Assembly: GCA_963277665.1 (NCBI GenBank)
Contig: OY728157.1
Span: 367,302,067 to 367,366,066, forward strand
Length of the DNA: 64,000 nucleotides
Direction: 5' to 3'
From: Viscum album
Lineage: Eukaryota > Streptophyta > Magnoliopsida > Santalales > Viscaceae
The translations under genes and the position numbers were made by a program. Shown piece by piece: positions 23,725-36,759 of this stretch (position 1 is its first letter; each line of letters begins with the position of its first letter). The notes under the pieces are model-generated. The model was not told the origin of the DNA. It did no database searches and worked only from the letters and a program-made list of their open reading frames with translations.

Positions 23725-24600
23725 TCAAAATAAGTGGGGGTATTTATCCCTCATAGAATTTTCTGATTCCCATGTTGCCTCTTAAACCATAAGGTTTTTC
23801 CACAAAACCTTTACCTGGTGAATTACCTTATTTCGCAACACTTTCACTCTTCGGTCAAGAATCTGGACTGGTTGTTCTTCATAAGAGAGATTCTCTTCCA
23901 ACTTAACTACCTCTGGGCTCAAAACATGAGATGGATATGGAATATACTTCTCAACATCAAAACATGAAAAACATTGTGTACCTGAGATAAAATCGGAGGT
24001 AAAGCCACTCGGTATGCAACTGATCCAACTTTCTCCAGAATTTCATATGGTCCAATGAACCTTGGACTCAGCTTTCCTTTCTTACCAAATTGCATCATAC
24101 TTTTCCACGGTGAAACTTTTAGAAAAACATGATCACCTACCTCGAAAGATAGATCCTTCATCCGGTTATCCGCAAAACTTTTCTGTCTTCTCTGAGCAGT
24201 TCTCATGTGTTTCTGAATCAACTGAACTTTTTCTGCCATATATTCTACCAATTCTGGTCCCATCAGCTTCCTTTCAACCACTTCATCCCAAAAAGCTGGA
24301 GTTCGGCACCGCTTCCCACATAATGCCTCAAATCGTTCCATCAGTATACTAGAATGAAAACTTTTATTATAAGAAAACTCAACCAAAGAATGATGTTGGT
24401 CCCAAATTCCCTGATAATCTATCGAACAATCACGTAGAATATCCTCCAATGTCTGAATTGTTTGTTCTGACTGCCCATCTAATTGCGGTTGAAATGTTGT
24501 ACTAAAATTTAATTCAGTACCCAACGACTTCTGAAGGCTCTTCCAAAATATAGAAGTAAACCTCGATATGTCTTCGGTAATCCCACAACAAAGTCTATGG
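23725..24600 (-). pseudogene. Integrase C-terminal part and pol tail, internal 3
   Basis: The open frame 24524-23919 (201 codons) starts MGTELNFSTTFQPQ and holds GQSEQTIQTLE (catalytic Glu), VEFSYNKSFHSS, GDHVFLKVSPW, the GPY motif RFIGPYEIL and VHNVFHVLML. A frameshift near 23945 ends it before the KYMPYP block. The preceding core has the same deletion as the other copies. The + strand open frame 24062-24352 over it is only a shadow. Confidence 0.85.
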
Positions 24601-24748
24601 ATATATTTTCCAATTTCTACTCTGGCACTGGTAAAGGCTGAAACATCCCTTTAGGTAACTTCCTCTCTGCTTTAACCTGCTGAAAAGTCAAACACTTCAC
24701 AGTAAAATCAGCAATATCCCTTTTCATTCCATCCCACCAGTAATACTA

Positions 24749-25474
24749 TCACAGATCTCTGTACATCTTAGTACTGCCAGGATAAACTGAAAATAGAGAA
24801 CTATGAGCTTCACATAACAACTCTCTCTTCAACTGTGAATCACAAGGCACACAAAATCTCTTCCCAAATCTCAAAACACAATCATTATCAATGTTTAATT
24901 CAGGAAACTTACCCTTCTGAACCAGATCTACCTTTTTTTGCAACTCACTGTCTTGCTTATGTGCTTGATTAATTCTGTCTGATAGAGAAGATTTCACTGA
25001 TACCTGAAACAAAACAGAAGTCCATCCTGCACCAACAACTTCTATTCCAAAGTTAATCAAATCATAAACCAAAGGATCTTGTTCCAAACGTAGTATGGTT
25101 AATGAATCATTACTTTCTCGACTATAAGCATCATCCACTCTATTTTCTCTTCCCGGATGGTAATGAATTGTACAATAATAATCCTTGATTAATTCTAGCC
25201 ATCTCCTCTGTCTCATGTTCAATTCTTTCTGAGTGAATATATACATTAAACTTTTGTGATCGGTATATATTTCACACTTTACTCCATAAAAATGATGCCT
25301 CCAAATGTTTAGAGGAAAAACAACAACAGCTAATTCCACGTCATGTGTAGGGTAATTTACCTCATGAGTTTTCAACTGACGTGAAGCATATGCAATTACC
25401 TGATCATTATGCATAAGGACACAACCAAGTCCCTTCAACGAAGAATCACTGTATATAACAAACTCAGCATTCAT
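24749..25474 (-). pseudogene. RNase H plus integrase zinc-binding region, internal 3
   Basis: The longest open frame of the array (241 codons), uninterrupted from [17 protein letters not shown] through [19 protein letters not shown] and on to [23 protein letters not shown]. It shows that the 179-codon frame of internal 1 and the two frames of internal 2 are pieces of one former coding region. It ends at the TGA common to all copies. The ADA motif before FSRE has become DDAYSRE. Confidence 0.88.
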
Positions 25475-25487
25475 GGAAGGAAGTTCC

Positions 25488-25908
25488 TAAACTGGAGCAT
25501 TCCCCAATCTTCTTTTCAACTCCTGAAAACAATCATCACATTCTTTGGTCTAGATAAACATAACACCCTTCCGAGTTAGCTTATTCATTGGACTAGATAA
25601 TCGTGAAAAGTTTTCAACAAACCTTCGGTAGTAACCTGCCAAACCAAGAAAACTACGGATCTCGGTTACATTTGTGGGTCTTGTCCATTCTTCCACAGCT
25701 TTTGTTTTAGCAGGATCAACAGTTATCCCATCTTTAGGAACAATATGACCAAGGAAAGAAATTTGTTGCAACCAAAACTCACACTTGTTGAATTTCCCAT
25801 ATAATTTCCTTTATTTTAAGGTATGAAAAATAACCCTTAAATGTCTTTCATGCTCCTATTTACTTTTAGAAAACACCAAAATGTCATCAATAAAAACATC
25901 CAACATTT
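25488..25908 (-). pseudogene. Reverse transcriptase C-terminal fragment, internal 3
   Basis: Collinear with the other copies and opening MLDVFIDDILVFSKSK. It has extra stops: TAG after KSK (near 25857), another before RKLYGK (near 25820), and one near 25550 at the tryptophan of FIWTKE. The best open piece is 25771-25550 (73 codons), with [15 protein letters not shown] and [13 protein letters not shown]. Confidence 0.85.
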
Positions 25909-26180
25909 TTCACCTGAGTCAACTGAGCCATCACTGCAACAAACTATTTAGTTTTGATTCTGACCATCTCAGGATGCTGATCTGAAAGGTCATTTCCCTC
26001 TGTATGTCATCCCAGAAAATATTTTCTGTTTCCTCTATGAGAAACCATTCTTAACACGGAAATATCTTAGGAGAAGCAACATGGTAATCCTTAAATGCTA
26101 TATCATTCCAATTTGACCATAAAAAATATATTTGGATAATCATTTAAAAGAATTTTAACTCCTAAAGTTATCTAAACCGA

Positions 26181-26192
26181 CCTCTGATACCA
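26181..26192 (-). other. Primer-binding site, internal 3
   Basis: A perfect TGGTATCAGAGG on the - strand, two bases after the end of LTR4. Confidence 0.9.
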
Positions 26193-26194
26193 AC

Positions 26195-29100
26195 TATAAG
26201 GCCCCAACCTTAAACCTTACTTAATATTGAATTAAATGAATAATTCACATTGAGGATCTTTTCAGGGTTAGAGTTTTAGATAATTAGCTCATAACTATTA
26301 CATCTTAAAAGATTACAAATTAGACACTTCTACTAAGTTTACATAAAATAAAAACACTTAAAAAGAAACACGTCTAGTTACATGTTTTAGATAATATGAC
26401 ATTCCCCTGATCCCATCCTTGACCCTATTCCACTTTATGTCCTGTGAAAAACATTTAAAAAAAACTTGGGGTTATCATAAAAATCTTAGTAAGGGATATA
26501 CAATGAATGAAAACTGTTATTTTATCAAAACAACAAGTAAACCATGTATACTTTATCAATGTAATACTTTTCACCTTTATAAATAAGTTAACACTCTTCA
26601 CTAAAAAAAGATCATTACCTACACTTTTGTAACCACAAGATTACCATAAAACCCATATAAAGATCACATAACATATAAAGGTAACTTGGGACATAAACAT
26701 ACTTAAATGGAATAACCATACGGTTGACTTCCACACATATCACTTAATGGAATAGCCATACGACCGACTTCCATACCCAATGTATTGGAGGTTATAATGT
26801 ATCCACCCGTCCTGGTATTCATGGAACCACCCGTCATATGGTTTATCATGTAACCATCCGTCAAATGTCCAAGTACCATTATAAAATCATAAGACATAAA
26901 ACAAATATAATGGAAAGAAAACATTCCCACACTTTGATCACAGTATATCACATAAATATATTGACATAAAAAATTCATTATAAAAACCTTTTTCAATACC
27001 AAAATACATAAAAGAGTATATGGTATTTATTTCATTTGAATAACATTACGGCTTGTTGAGGAAGCCAAAGACCATATAATACTCGCGGAGGCGGAAAAGG
27101 TCGTTGTCACCGCGTACATTAAAAGATAAATTCCTTTTTGTCGTTTTGTAAAACGCTTCGTAGAAAAACATTCCTTTTGTATAAAAGTTAGAGTTAAAGG
27201 GTTTTATACACCGTATAAAAGAAAGTTGTGTATAAAACGATTTATGCCTCAATGAAAGGAGATTGAGACGAAGTCCCTTACCTCGGGTCCGACTTGACTC
27301 TATCGTTCTTTAACGTCCTGAATAATAAACATGAGTTAATTTATACGTGCTTAAGAACCTTTTTCAAGTTCATTATTCCATTTATATCACTTATTTCCAT
27401 GTTATAAACATTATTTAATCATTTATTTTAATAATGTTTATTTTGTCGATATTTGGTTCTTAAGTTTAAAGTGGACTTCTTACAATCACATGTTGTTTGT
27501 GTGGTCAAATATTCATTATATCCAGAATGATATTCATGATTTGGATAACATAAATATCATATATATCCAGCATATACACGTATTTATAATATTACATAAT
27601 CATTTATAGGTAAGAAATGAAGTGCACCGTTCATGAAGACGGTAAGTCGTACGTACGCATGAACGCTACTTTCATTTCTATGTCATATTAATGGAATTAA
27701 AACTAAAAGAGAGATATTTATATTTTAATTCTAGAATTATATTAATAATTTATATGTAATATACATCATATAAATCCATTATATATATTTACTTATAATA
27801 GTACATTACATTTGGGGATAAGAAATGAAATGCAACATTCATGGAGACGGTAAGTCGTACGTACGCATGAACGCTAATTTCATTTCTATGTAATATTAAT
27901 GGAATGAAATAATAATTATATAAAGTTATATTATAATTCCAGTATAAAATCTTATATAATAACTTTAAATCCATCCTTTATACGTCCCACATATGGAATT
28001 AACGAATCAAATCACTTTGAGCGGGCGGTAGTCCGCACTTCCTAAAATGAAGATATCGTGTATACCCACAATGGAAGCCATAATGGTATACCAAAAATGA
28101 AAAATAAAGAAGCATAAGGAAAACATAAACATAATATATATCATATATAAGTAGAGTGACATCTTAATGGCCACCATTAAAGGTGTTAAAAGAAGATTGA
28201 ACAAATATCGTTTCGTGAGACAGAAATTCGCCAACCACAGAAACAATATGTTCTTTAACCATTAGATGTAGGTGTGTGTAAGTGTAGCTATAATTATTCT
28301 TATAAAAACATCCTAGTATATTTAGGATACTGGTTTTGTTACAAAAGAATAGAATAAAAAGAGTTTAGGGGGTTAGAGAAGCAAAATAAAAAAAAAGAAC
28401 ACAAGTGAAGACATTACCTTAAAATCGGGTAACCCTCTTAGATTTGAGCTCAAAGGCTTCCTTGGGAAGACTTTTACCCAAATTGAGCCTTCTAGGAGTA
28501 AGAGAGGGATGTGTAGAGACAAAATGGACACGTTTTGACAGAGAAAAAGGCTTTGGATGTGTGGGTAAGGTGGTAGAGTTGGGGGCCTTTTATAAGAGGA
28601 GAGGAGGGGCACTCTTGGAATGTAAAGAAATGTTACTTTATTTTAAAATGTGTTTCGAATTTAAAAGGTCCCATATTGATATAATTAAAGGATAAGGTGA
28701 TAAGGGTTCGAAATATACCCATCCAATATCTTTTTGACAAGTGTAGTTCTTAGATTTTACATTATATTTTCATTTTATTTAAATCATTAAATAATGAGGT
28801 AATCATTGCATCATCATGGTGTCAAAAATAATTTAATTTATTTAATGTATAAAAATTATTGAAAAACTATCATGTTGTAGGAAACCTTTTTATCTTTCTG
28901 ATGAATATTTATAGTAAAACATTTTACATGTATAACCCCATGTAAAAATTGTTTTAGAAAAACAACACATGTTTGTGACATTTTAATTTTAACTTTAAAT
29001 AAAAAGGTATTAATGTCATTTTCCTACCAAAGTGGATCCATGGGGTCCCCAAGTTGACCCATGGATTTCCTTGGTCGGCCATGTCACATACAATAAGGTT

Positions 29101-30220
29101 AGGACATGTTTCATTTTCATTTCATAATATTAAATCATTATTTTTACCTTAAACTACACTAATTACCTCTAATCGCGTTAAAAAACATAAAAGTTACTAT
29201 TCACCAAAAAATTATTTTAATCTCATTGAACCACATTTTAATTTTTAATGACAACCATGTAAGTTGGATTTTTGAAATTCAAAACACAGAGGTGGTAAAA
29301 TTTCATTTAAACAAAAAATTAGTTTTTTAAGTACCACTTAGTGGTTTAACTATTCATCAAAAGTTGAAGTTTTTCTGAAAAATACCCAAACTTCACCCTA
29401 AGCAATATTTGATATTCCAAATTCAAAAATGAAGTCAATTTTACAAAATTAAAAACATATAAGCTGCATTAATTAATTTAATAATTATTTCCCGTTGTCA
29501 GAGCAAATAGCGTGTTTTTATGAAACAATAAGTATCAAAAAATTGACACTAGTTGAAGTATGATTTCAAAGTGATATTAATTCCAACGACCACTACTGGA
29601 TTTAATGGTAAAAATATATTCTAATGTCACTTTAAAACCATTTCAAAAGATAATATAATCATATAAAAAATTATATTAAAAAGTGGTTTTGAATTAAAAT
29701 ACAACATTTTTCACTATTCATTAAAAAATGATCTTTATCGGAAAAATACCAAACATTTACACAAAGTAAATTTTGATGTCCCGATTCTAAAGAAGAATTT
29801 AATTTGGTCCAATATAATGTATAATAGTGAACAAAACTATATTTATAGACGGTTCTCCATCAAAATGCGATAAGTCGACCTTTTGTGAATGTTAGAGTAT
29901 ATATTCCTAAAATTGAATTTTTTTTTTGTATTTGAAGCCTTTATATTTTATTGGATAAAGGTAGAAACAAGAAAAAACATATATAATCATATTTTAGTTA
30001 TTTCTATTTATTCCACCTATACAACGTCTACGTGGTAACTACCATTTTAAATAATATTGTTTTATTACTAGTGTGCAATGTAAGATTTCAAAGAACCTCT
30101 TTGTTGCTTATCAGGTACGCTATCGAACATAGCAACCCCTTTAAAGTAAAATTAATATTCCATTATCAAATATTAATAAATATGAAAATGTATTATTATT
30201 TATTTACCTGGGATGTTACA
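26195..30220 (-). repeat. LTR4 of the array (rightmost, outer 5' LTR)
   Basis: 4026 bases. The left part matches LTR2 and LTR3 closely. The last ~400 bases (about 29830-30220) carry many private differences, for example ACAACGTCTACGTGGTAAC where the other three read ACAATGGCTACATGTTAAC. It ends GGGATGTTACA and is followed by CTGACAT rather than a polypurine tract, so this is the outer 5' LTR of the - strand array. Confidence 0.92.
27282..27317 (-). other. Candidate 36-nt mini-exon in LTR4
   Basis: Identical bounds to LTR2 and LTR3. Confidence 0.5.
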
Positions 30221-31233
30221 CTGACATACTAGAAGGTAAATATAAGTTAGGTAAATAATTTAAATCATTAAATGATATTTACCAATGTTCATTCCTTATC
30301 CGATATGTATAATTACTGTACCAGATTGAGATATACTTTTTTACATAATATCCATCTATTTAATGCCCTAAAAAAATTGGGTTGTGTCTTGGGAAGGTCA
30401 AAACCACTCTTTATCAACCTTTGTTCTTGTTATAACTATTACAATTAGTGTCATGTGAAGATTAAACATGGATTGAGAGATAATTGTGAGATTTGTTCCA
30501 AATAAAACTTCTGAAAAAAAAGAAAAATTAATAAATGAGGGGAGTGAAGAAATTTTCAACATATAGGGATATCTTGGGTGGGAGCTTATGGTTTGACTTC
30601 TGGGAGTGCTTATGTTAGTGGGTCTTGAAATATGATTGCAAAGGGTGTAGGACATCTTCGGTTGAAAAAATATTTTAAAATAAAACATTTTAAAATGACA
30701 TGTATTTATTGGATAGAACGTAGAAAGAATTTCATGGTATGGTTTTCACATACACACACACACACATGAAGAGTTAGTGGCATGGATGAATTTTTAATTC
30801 CTTTCTCAATTTGGTATCATGAATCACATTTAATTTGATATTGACATGATTTATGAGACATCTTTTTCCATTTTAACTAGGAAGCACTCCTTGGTGATGT
30901 TGGTGCATTGATCACATTTCATTAATGAATTTAAATTTCCTCAAATGATAAAACATCATGATTTTGGGAGTATATACAAGCGTCATTTTCTGGATATCTG
31001 ACTTTGCCCAGAGGTGAAAATTTTTATGTGTGAGAGTGTGATCGCATAGCGATTCTCTATTAAAGTCCACACTTACACCATTGTTTTAAACTTCTTTTGT
31101 AATGAATATTAAAAATATAATAATAAATTTCACATTAATTATGAATCAATGAATTAATGTTTATAACTGTTTAATGGCTCAATTTTACTTTATTTGGTGT
31201 TTCCATTATAGGAGGAGGTGGATTTAGAGAGGT
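30221..31233 (+). other. Non-coding stretch between array and 3' LTR; (AC)n run
   Basis: No gene is seen. A short CA microsatellite lies at about 30752-30767. At 31211-31233 a purine-rich run (GGAGGAGGTGGATTTAGAGA) could be the polypurine tract of the Athila/Tat-like element. Confidence 0.5.
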
Positions 31234-32639
31234 TGTGATGGGATTAAAGCCAAATTGGCCAAACAGTGCGAGAACCCAAGCATTAAAGAGGACAATTATT
31301 TGTTCTATAGATAATCCTTGTATCCAACTGGGCTAATAATGAGATTAGATGTGAAAAAAACATGGACTCCATTTCTCTAGATGATCTTGAAGCCCAATTC
31401 GTCTATTTGGAGGACCAAAATAGGCCGACAATGTGAATAGATTATGGGCGGGCCAGATTGGACCACTCTTCTGTATTGGGGCCATACCTCGGGCCTCAAA
31501 TCTCCAATTAGGTAGCTTCTACCTCCGTTGGATAGATAACTCAAATCTCCGAATTTCCACCAAATTTCAAGTCATTTCCACTCGTTTTGGTCAGTCAACC
31601 TATCGAATAAAATGTAATAAAAAATTCTTTTGAATAGTCACCTAGCCCTTACGATACATGACCACTTTATATTGAAATATGGATGTAAATTTCCCCTTAA
31701 ATGAATCGTCCCCCACATTATCTGTGTTATCTGGCCAGAGGTGAAGGTTAATTCAATTAGAGAGCTCTCTTCACCAATTATATTTCTCTTCTCCCTCATG
31801 TACTTCTAAACCTCTTAGTTATCAATTTGAGGAGTGTCCTTTGTTATAATCCCGAGCTCCACACTTGCAATCTTCATAAGATAATGGATTTCCATGTTTT
31901 TTGTCAATTGTTATTCATTTATAACTTTTAATTTTTCTATTCTAGTATGATCAAATAAAAATCAATGGAACAAGAATCCACATGCTTCCATGTATAACCA
32001 GGATCTTGTGATGATTTGAGTGTGGTAGAGTGTTTTTGAACCCCTCTTTTTCATGAGTGTGCAAATAAATTGCACCGGTTGATAAAATCTAGGATCATGA
32101 ACCTATGAATATGAATGTTTTTATATTGTGGAATATTTTTATCATTGAAACAAATTTATTCATCTCATCACGTTTTTTATGTGATTCTTTGATTGAGTTC
32201 TGTTTTTACATCAATTCATGTTTGTTGATTTTCAGTGGTTGCCGATAATCAATATCATTGATCGATGAAATCCTAGGAGGTAACCTAGTTAGAACCCTCA
32301 TACCATTACTGTTTTCAGTACATATAAATGAAGGAATCAATGATCCTTACATTTCCCTTGAGAGCGATGGCAGAATGATAATTAAGGGACAATGACCCAA
32401 GTTGATCACGATTTCTCAAACCAATTTTTCTTAGTACTAATGTACTTTTGATTTATGTTTCTAAATCTAAAAAACCAAGTTTTATAAAACCCCTTACCCA
32501 TTTTAGATTCTTAATATGATCCTCATATTTAAATTAATGTTCTAAAGCTCCTTGGAGAGACAACCTCCGGTTGCTACTATACCGCAAAAATTCTAGTTAA
32601 AAATAAACATCTAATTTGACGGGCCTGAAAATGCGATCA
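31234..32639 (+). repeat. Probable 3' LTR of the Athila/Tat-like element
   Basis: The end (32570-32639, ...GGGCCTGAAAATGCGATCA) matches the 5' LTR end at 150-223. The proposed start TGTGATGGGATTAAAG at 31234 gives a TG...CA unit of 1406 bases right after a purine-rich run. A TATAAAT box lies at 32323-32329. The right border is supported by the match. The left border is inference, because the 5' LTR start is outside the window. Confidence 0.6.
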
Positions 32640-32739
32640 GTGACATACCCAAAAAAAATATGATATATTAAAACCTCACCACCATATAAAATATCATCAC
32701 TAAGATGATCTAAGAATTTCTATGATGTCTCAGGGAAAA

Positions 32740-34000
32740 ATCTGGATCACTATGTTCACATATCAAACTCACTCTCCCAAGACTTCTTATAAACTCACCA
32801 ATGATTCCACTGCACTTGAAACAACAGTATAGTCACACCCTGAATATATTTTTCACTACTATCCATAACCAGTATTGGATTCTCCTCATTTCACACATTA
32901 GAAAAAATCTCAACATCGATAACATATATCACATGAGAATGTTCTGAATGATATCTCTATATCTATGACCTGTAGAACATTTCATTCATGGAACTTTAGA
33001 GCTATGTAAGGGACAAATGGTATGACACTGGACCGAACCATTCCATTATCAAAATGGACCCGAAAAACCTAGGTTATATCTTTCCATATTTCTTAATATT
33101 ATATTGAAAACATTTTGGAGACACACAATGGAAAACATGATGGAAAACATCAAATTCTAGAGGTTCTCTCTGATGGTCATCATGTGATTTCTTCCTACAC
33201 TATAGAGTCACCAACCACTGTCAAATCAACTGGTCATTCGATGATGTCTCTTGTAGGAGACTAGGCCCAAGAAGTGATGACTCACCTTCCTCCAGCCAAT
33301 AATGAAGCGGAAAAAATTACCTTCCATAAAAATCCTCAAATTTCACATTTGTATTGATACCTGTGAGATATTATTATATGCAAATTCCACACATTCCATA
33401 TGATACTACCACGAACCAACAAAAACAAAAAAAGAGTTCAATAACATATTCTATAGAAAATGAATTGTCCACTCATATTAAACATCAGTCTGAGGATGAT
33501 AGGATATTATCAATATAACACATCATCATTGATCATTATATTGGCCCTAACATAAATTCTACGTGGAATGAGGATCTCTATCTGATATGATACTCATCAG
33601 AAAACCATAAAACTGAACCACCTCATGCATGTAAATACTACCCATATCCTAAATTGTGAACATATCACTAATAGGTAGGAAGTTTTATATCTTATTTAGT
33701 CAATAAAAATCTCTCATCCTACATCATTATTATGGGATTACCTGGGTAATATTTTCAAAAAATCCATAGTGAAGTAATCCCATTACAACTCAGGGATGGG
33801 AAAATACTAAAAATTCAGAACTTGCCTTGGATGTTCAGCTTTCTCTGGCTGACCACTGAATTTTCTAGGAAAAAACCATTCAAAATCATTCATCAATCCT
33901 TACTGTCAGTACTATCTATGGATATCATGATACATATTTTTTATACTAGGATGCACTTCCCATCTAGAATCTTGAAAACACCTAATCATCTACCCACATA
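32740..34000 (-). pseudogene. Integrase and pol tail remnant, element A
   Basis: The zinc-binding block DSRWEVHPSIKNMYHDI is at about 33980-33930. The first catalytic Asp is in YFTMDFLKILPR (about 33770). The VEFAYNNISQVSIQM block is at about 33390-33340, LGPSLLQET near 33270, and HVFHHVFHCVSPK near 33150-33110. The pol tail resembles VLFQVQWNHW...SWESEFDM near 32830-32760. It is decayed, with many stops. Confidence 0.65.
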
Positions 34001-34249
34001 GGACCATTATAACACAAAATCATCCATGAAAAAGTGTGTATTTTAAACTACCATGAGACCATCCTAATGGTATCTACCCAAAATATAAGCGGGCTCTTAA
34101 AACAATTCCATTTGGATTAAAAAATATCTCATTCTTAATATGGTCCAAAATAATAGTTAAAAAAGTGGTTGAAGTCAAATATACTCAATCTTTAGACTCT
34201 TGGACATGTATATGAATGTCTACAAAGAGGGCCATCATTTTCTAGTCAC

Positions 34250-34680
34250 AAAAAAAATTTCAATCCATATGCATGTTTCGTTTTGCTAAAATCGTCATCA
34301 ACTATTATTCTATTTCCTAGTGTATAAATAAACTCTATGTCAAACTAATTCAGATAAACGACCCACCTCCTCTCCCGAAGGTTCATGTCTCAAAGAGAGA
34401 AGTTGTACCTAATACTCATTTAATCTATTTATACCAAAATCCTGTGATCCATGATATTGTGTCTCCAATATATCAGGTAATATTCTAATGCTTCTATCTT
34501 GATATCATTAGTAGGGAAATTCATCTTGTGGTATGTGAGTTTCCAAGAACTATAAGCAAACACTTTATCAACCTCCATTAGAACTAATCTTTGTCCAACT
34601 CTAGACACATGATGATTCTAGGTATATTAATTTCCCAATAGTGGTAATGTAAGGATAAGTGATAAGGTTAGAAGGCCTTT
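34250..34680 (-). pseudogene. RNase H remnant, element A
   Basis: On the - strand I read EVDKVFAYSSWKLTYHKMNFPTND near 34520-34580, a YWRHNIMDH block, RERRW, and FDIEFIYTLGNRIIVDDDFSK near 34270-34340. These match the ...YASR.LK..E.NYPTHD, WRHYLYG, RQRRW, HPG..N.VADALSRK order of chromoviruses. Confidence 0.65.
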
Positions 34681-34689
34681 AAAATCCTA

Positions 34690-35400
34690 AAAATAGCTCT
34701 TAGAAGCATCAATCCAAACAAAATCCAACCCTTTCATGGTTATCCCAGCCATTGGTGTTGATGAATGGGAGAAATTTAGAATAAAGTGTTGATAAGAATC
34801 TGTTAAACCTGAAAATCTCCAAATATCTAAGATATTCCAGGGATTTTTCCAAGATACCACAACATTAAATTTAAATGGGTCCACTAACAATGATTTCTCT
34901 AGGAAAACATGGACCAAGATGTTCATTTTATTAACCTAGAAGTTCAATTTGGAAATCTAGACATAAAGAAGAATCTCTATAAATTTACATAAGATGATGT
35001 GTGGTTGTTTGGCATGTTTTTTTGTAGACTGGGAGTACTCAAAGATATCATCTACAAAACCACCAAAAACTAATTGTGAAAATAATTAAAGATACTATTT
35101 TTCAAGGCCATGAATATCACCAGTGCATTGCTCAACCCACGTTGGATTACTGTAAATTATTACAACCCATACCTTCCCTTAAATTTAGTCCCAGGAATGT
35201 CAGTTGGCCTCATACAAAAATTATGGTAACTTGATTTTAAATTGATATTGGATAAGATTTTATCACATCACAACTGGTTGAAAATATAATCAATGTGTAG
35301 AAGACGATACATATTCTTTATAGACATCTAGTTTAACCTCTGATAATCCACACATAAGAGTAAAGACCCATTATCCTTCTCAGATTAGAGAATTGGATAA
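34690..35400 (-). pseudogene. Reverse transcriptase remnant, element A
   Basis: Blocks in order on the - strand are NGSLLLCVDYQRLN (about 35390), INLKSSYHNFCMRPTDIPGTKFKGRYG, RGLSNALVIFMAL and FGGFVDDIFEYSQS with the catalytic Asp pair near 35055. The C-terminal open frame 34926-34687 (79 codons) holds VDPFKFNVVVSWKNPW, RFSGLTDSYQHFILNFS and GLDFVW. It has several stops and shifts. Confidence 0.75.
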
Positions 35401-36759
35401 CCCTAAGGAGAAGTACTAGGGTTGAATAAATACATTAAATTATATATTATCCAACTAAACATTCAACTCTTGAATCTTTACTGGTGCCATTCTATATGGT
35501 AGGATAAAAACTAGATATTCTCCAGACTCCCAAATTGACCGTGAACCCGGTCTCTCACTAAGGAGGTAATCTATAGAAATTATCTGGAGGAAATCTTCAA
35601 AATGGTCTAGAACTATAGGACAAGAGTAATGCTACATTCTACCTTCATCTAGATCAAGATGAGAAATTTGAGATGGGTGAAAAACCAATATTTAAAGAAT
35701 TCGTCTTGCACTACTTGTATGAATATCCCACTCACCATTGTGAGCAAATATGCATCCTTATGAAGATTGAAAGATAACCCTCCACCAATATTAGATCATA
35801 TATTCTTGGTATATAACTACATATTACATAATAAGAATAATATTGAAGACATTGATTTCTGACATAAATGGTCCACAAAATAAATCATAACCACCAATCT
35901 ATCTAGAAAATGTATTTCAATGTTTTATATTCTGTAAACACAAACCCAATAGTGTTTCCATGGTAAAAGATCCATCCAAGATATGCACATACACACCCAA
36001 ATTTGTGTTTGAAAAGATCATAATGTAAATGATTCAATTATTTTATAACAAAAAAATATATTCTATGGTAGATTATACATGAATCAAAAATCTAATAGTT
36101 GATGGTCATGCATTCACTTTAGCTAGATCATCAAACATAATGTGTAGTTGTCCTTCCCATTTTCCTTAGGCACTAGAATGGATAAAATGTGATATTTCTA
36201 TTTATTGGTATATTTAATTCTTCACTAGGGTACCATGTCCCTTACATTAGTATGAACAACCAGTAGAACTATAGCTACCAACCTATATAGCGGTATTTGA
36301 TCTCCTTCCTGAATCAGGTGCCTGTCTTGATCCCCTATCACTGGTCTATTGTTGAATGTTCACACGAAAACTCTAAATATGACCAAGTATTCCATAGACA
36401 TGACAATAAAGTATGGATTATGGACCCTATGGGTCCTTGTGGATGATCATTTCACAATGATAATTATAGAATAAAACATGGCCTTGAGATCGTTGTCCAC
36501 TTCCATGACTACTGTACCCTCTACAATCTTTGGAGAAACTACGATTGAGGTGAATCTTACTAACCGAAGATGATATAATAGTTTTGACTACTAAAATAGA
36601 CTAGATGCTACTCAGTGACACTCTCAGATTACATTCTATTATTAATGCACAGATAATCATGTGCTTAAAACTGCTAGGGAAGAATAATTTTACCTGTTAC
36701 CTGCTCTAATAATGAAGACAATATTGATATTTATCTCACTAGACATCTTTCAAGTATCA

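Larger units (their letters stand above)
6583..30220 (-). mobile_element. Tandem array of chromovirus-type elements: 4 LTRs, 3 internal regions
   Basis: Read on the - strand, the order from high to low coordinates is LTR4, internal 3, LTR3, internal 2, LTR2, internal 1, LTR1. Unit periods are 6538, 6535 and 6539 bases. Each internal region begins with a primer site TGGTATCAGAGG two bases after the LTR end and finishes with a polypurine tract abutting the next LTR (TGTAACATCC...). There is no host DNA between units. Only the outer borders meet other DNA: ATTAC on the left, CTGAC on the right, three of five bases alike, so no clear target duplication. The integrase C-terminus and VKVLW...ATWES tail point to chromoviruses of the Tekay/Del kind. 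Confidence 0.92.
30221..32639 (+). mobile_element. Athila/Tat-like element, right part (after the array)
   Basis: This is the proposed continuation of the element cut at 6582. It comprises a non-coding stretch (30221-31233), a purine-rich run and a 3' LTR whose end matches the LTR end at 150-223. No coding domain is expected or seen. The assignment rests on the LTR match and on the array being bracketed by the two pieces. Confidence 0.6.
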
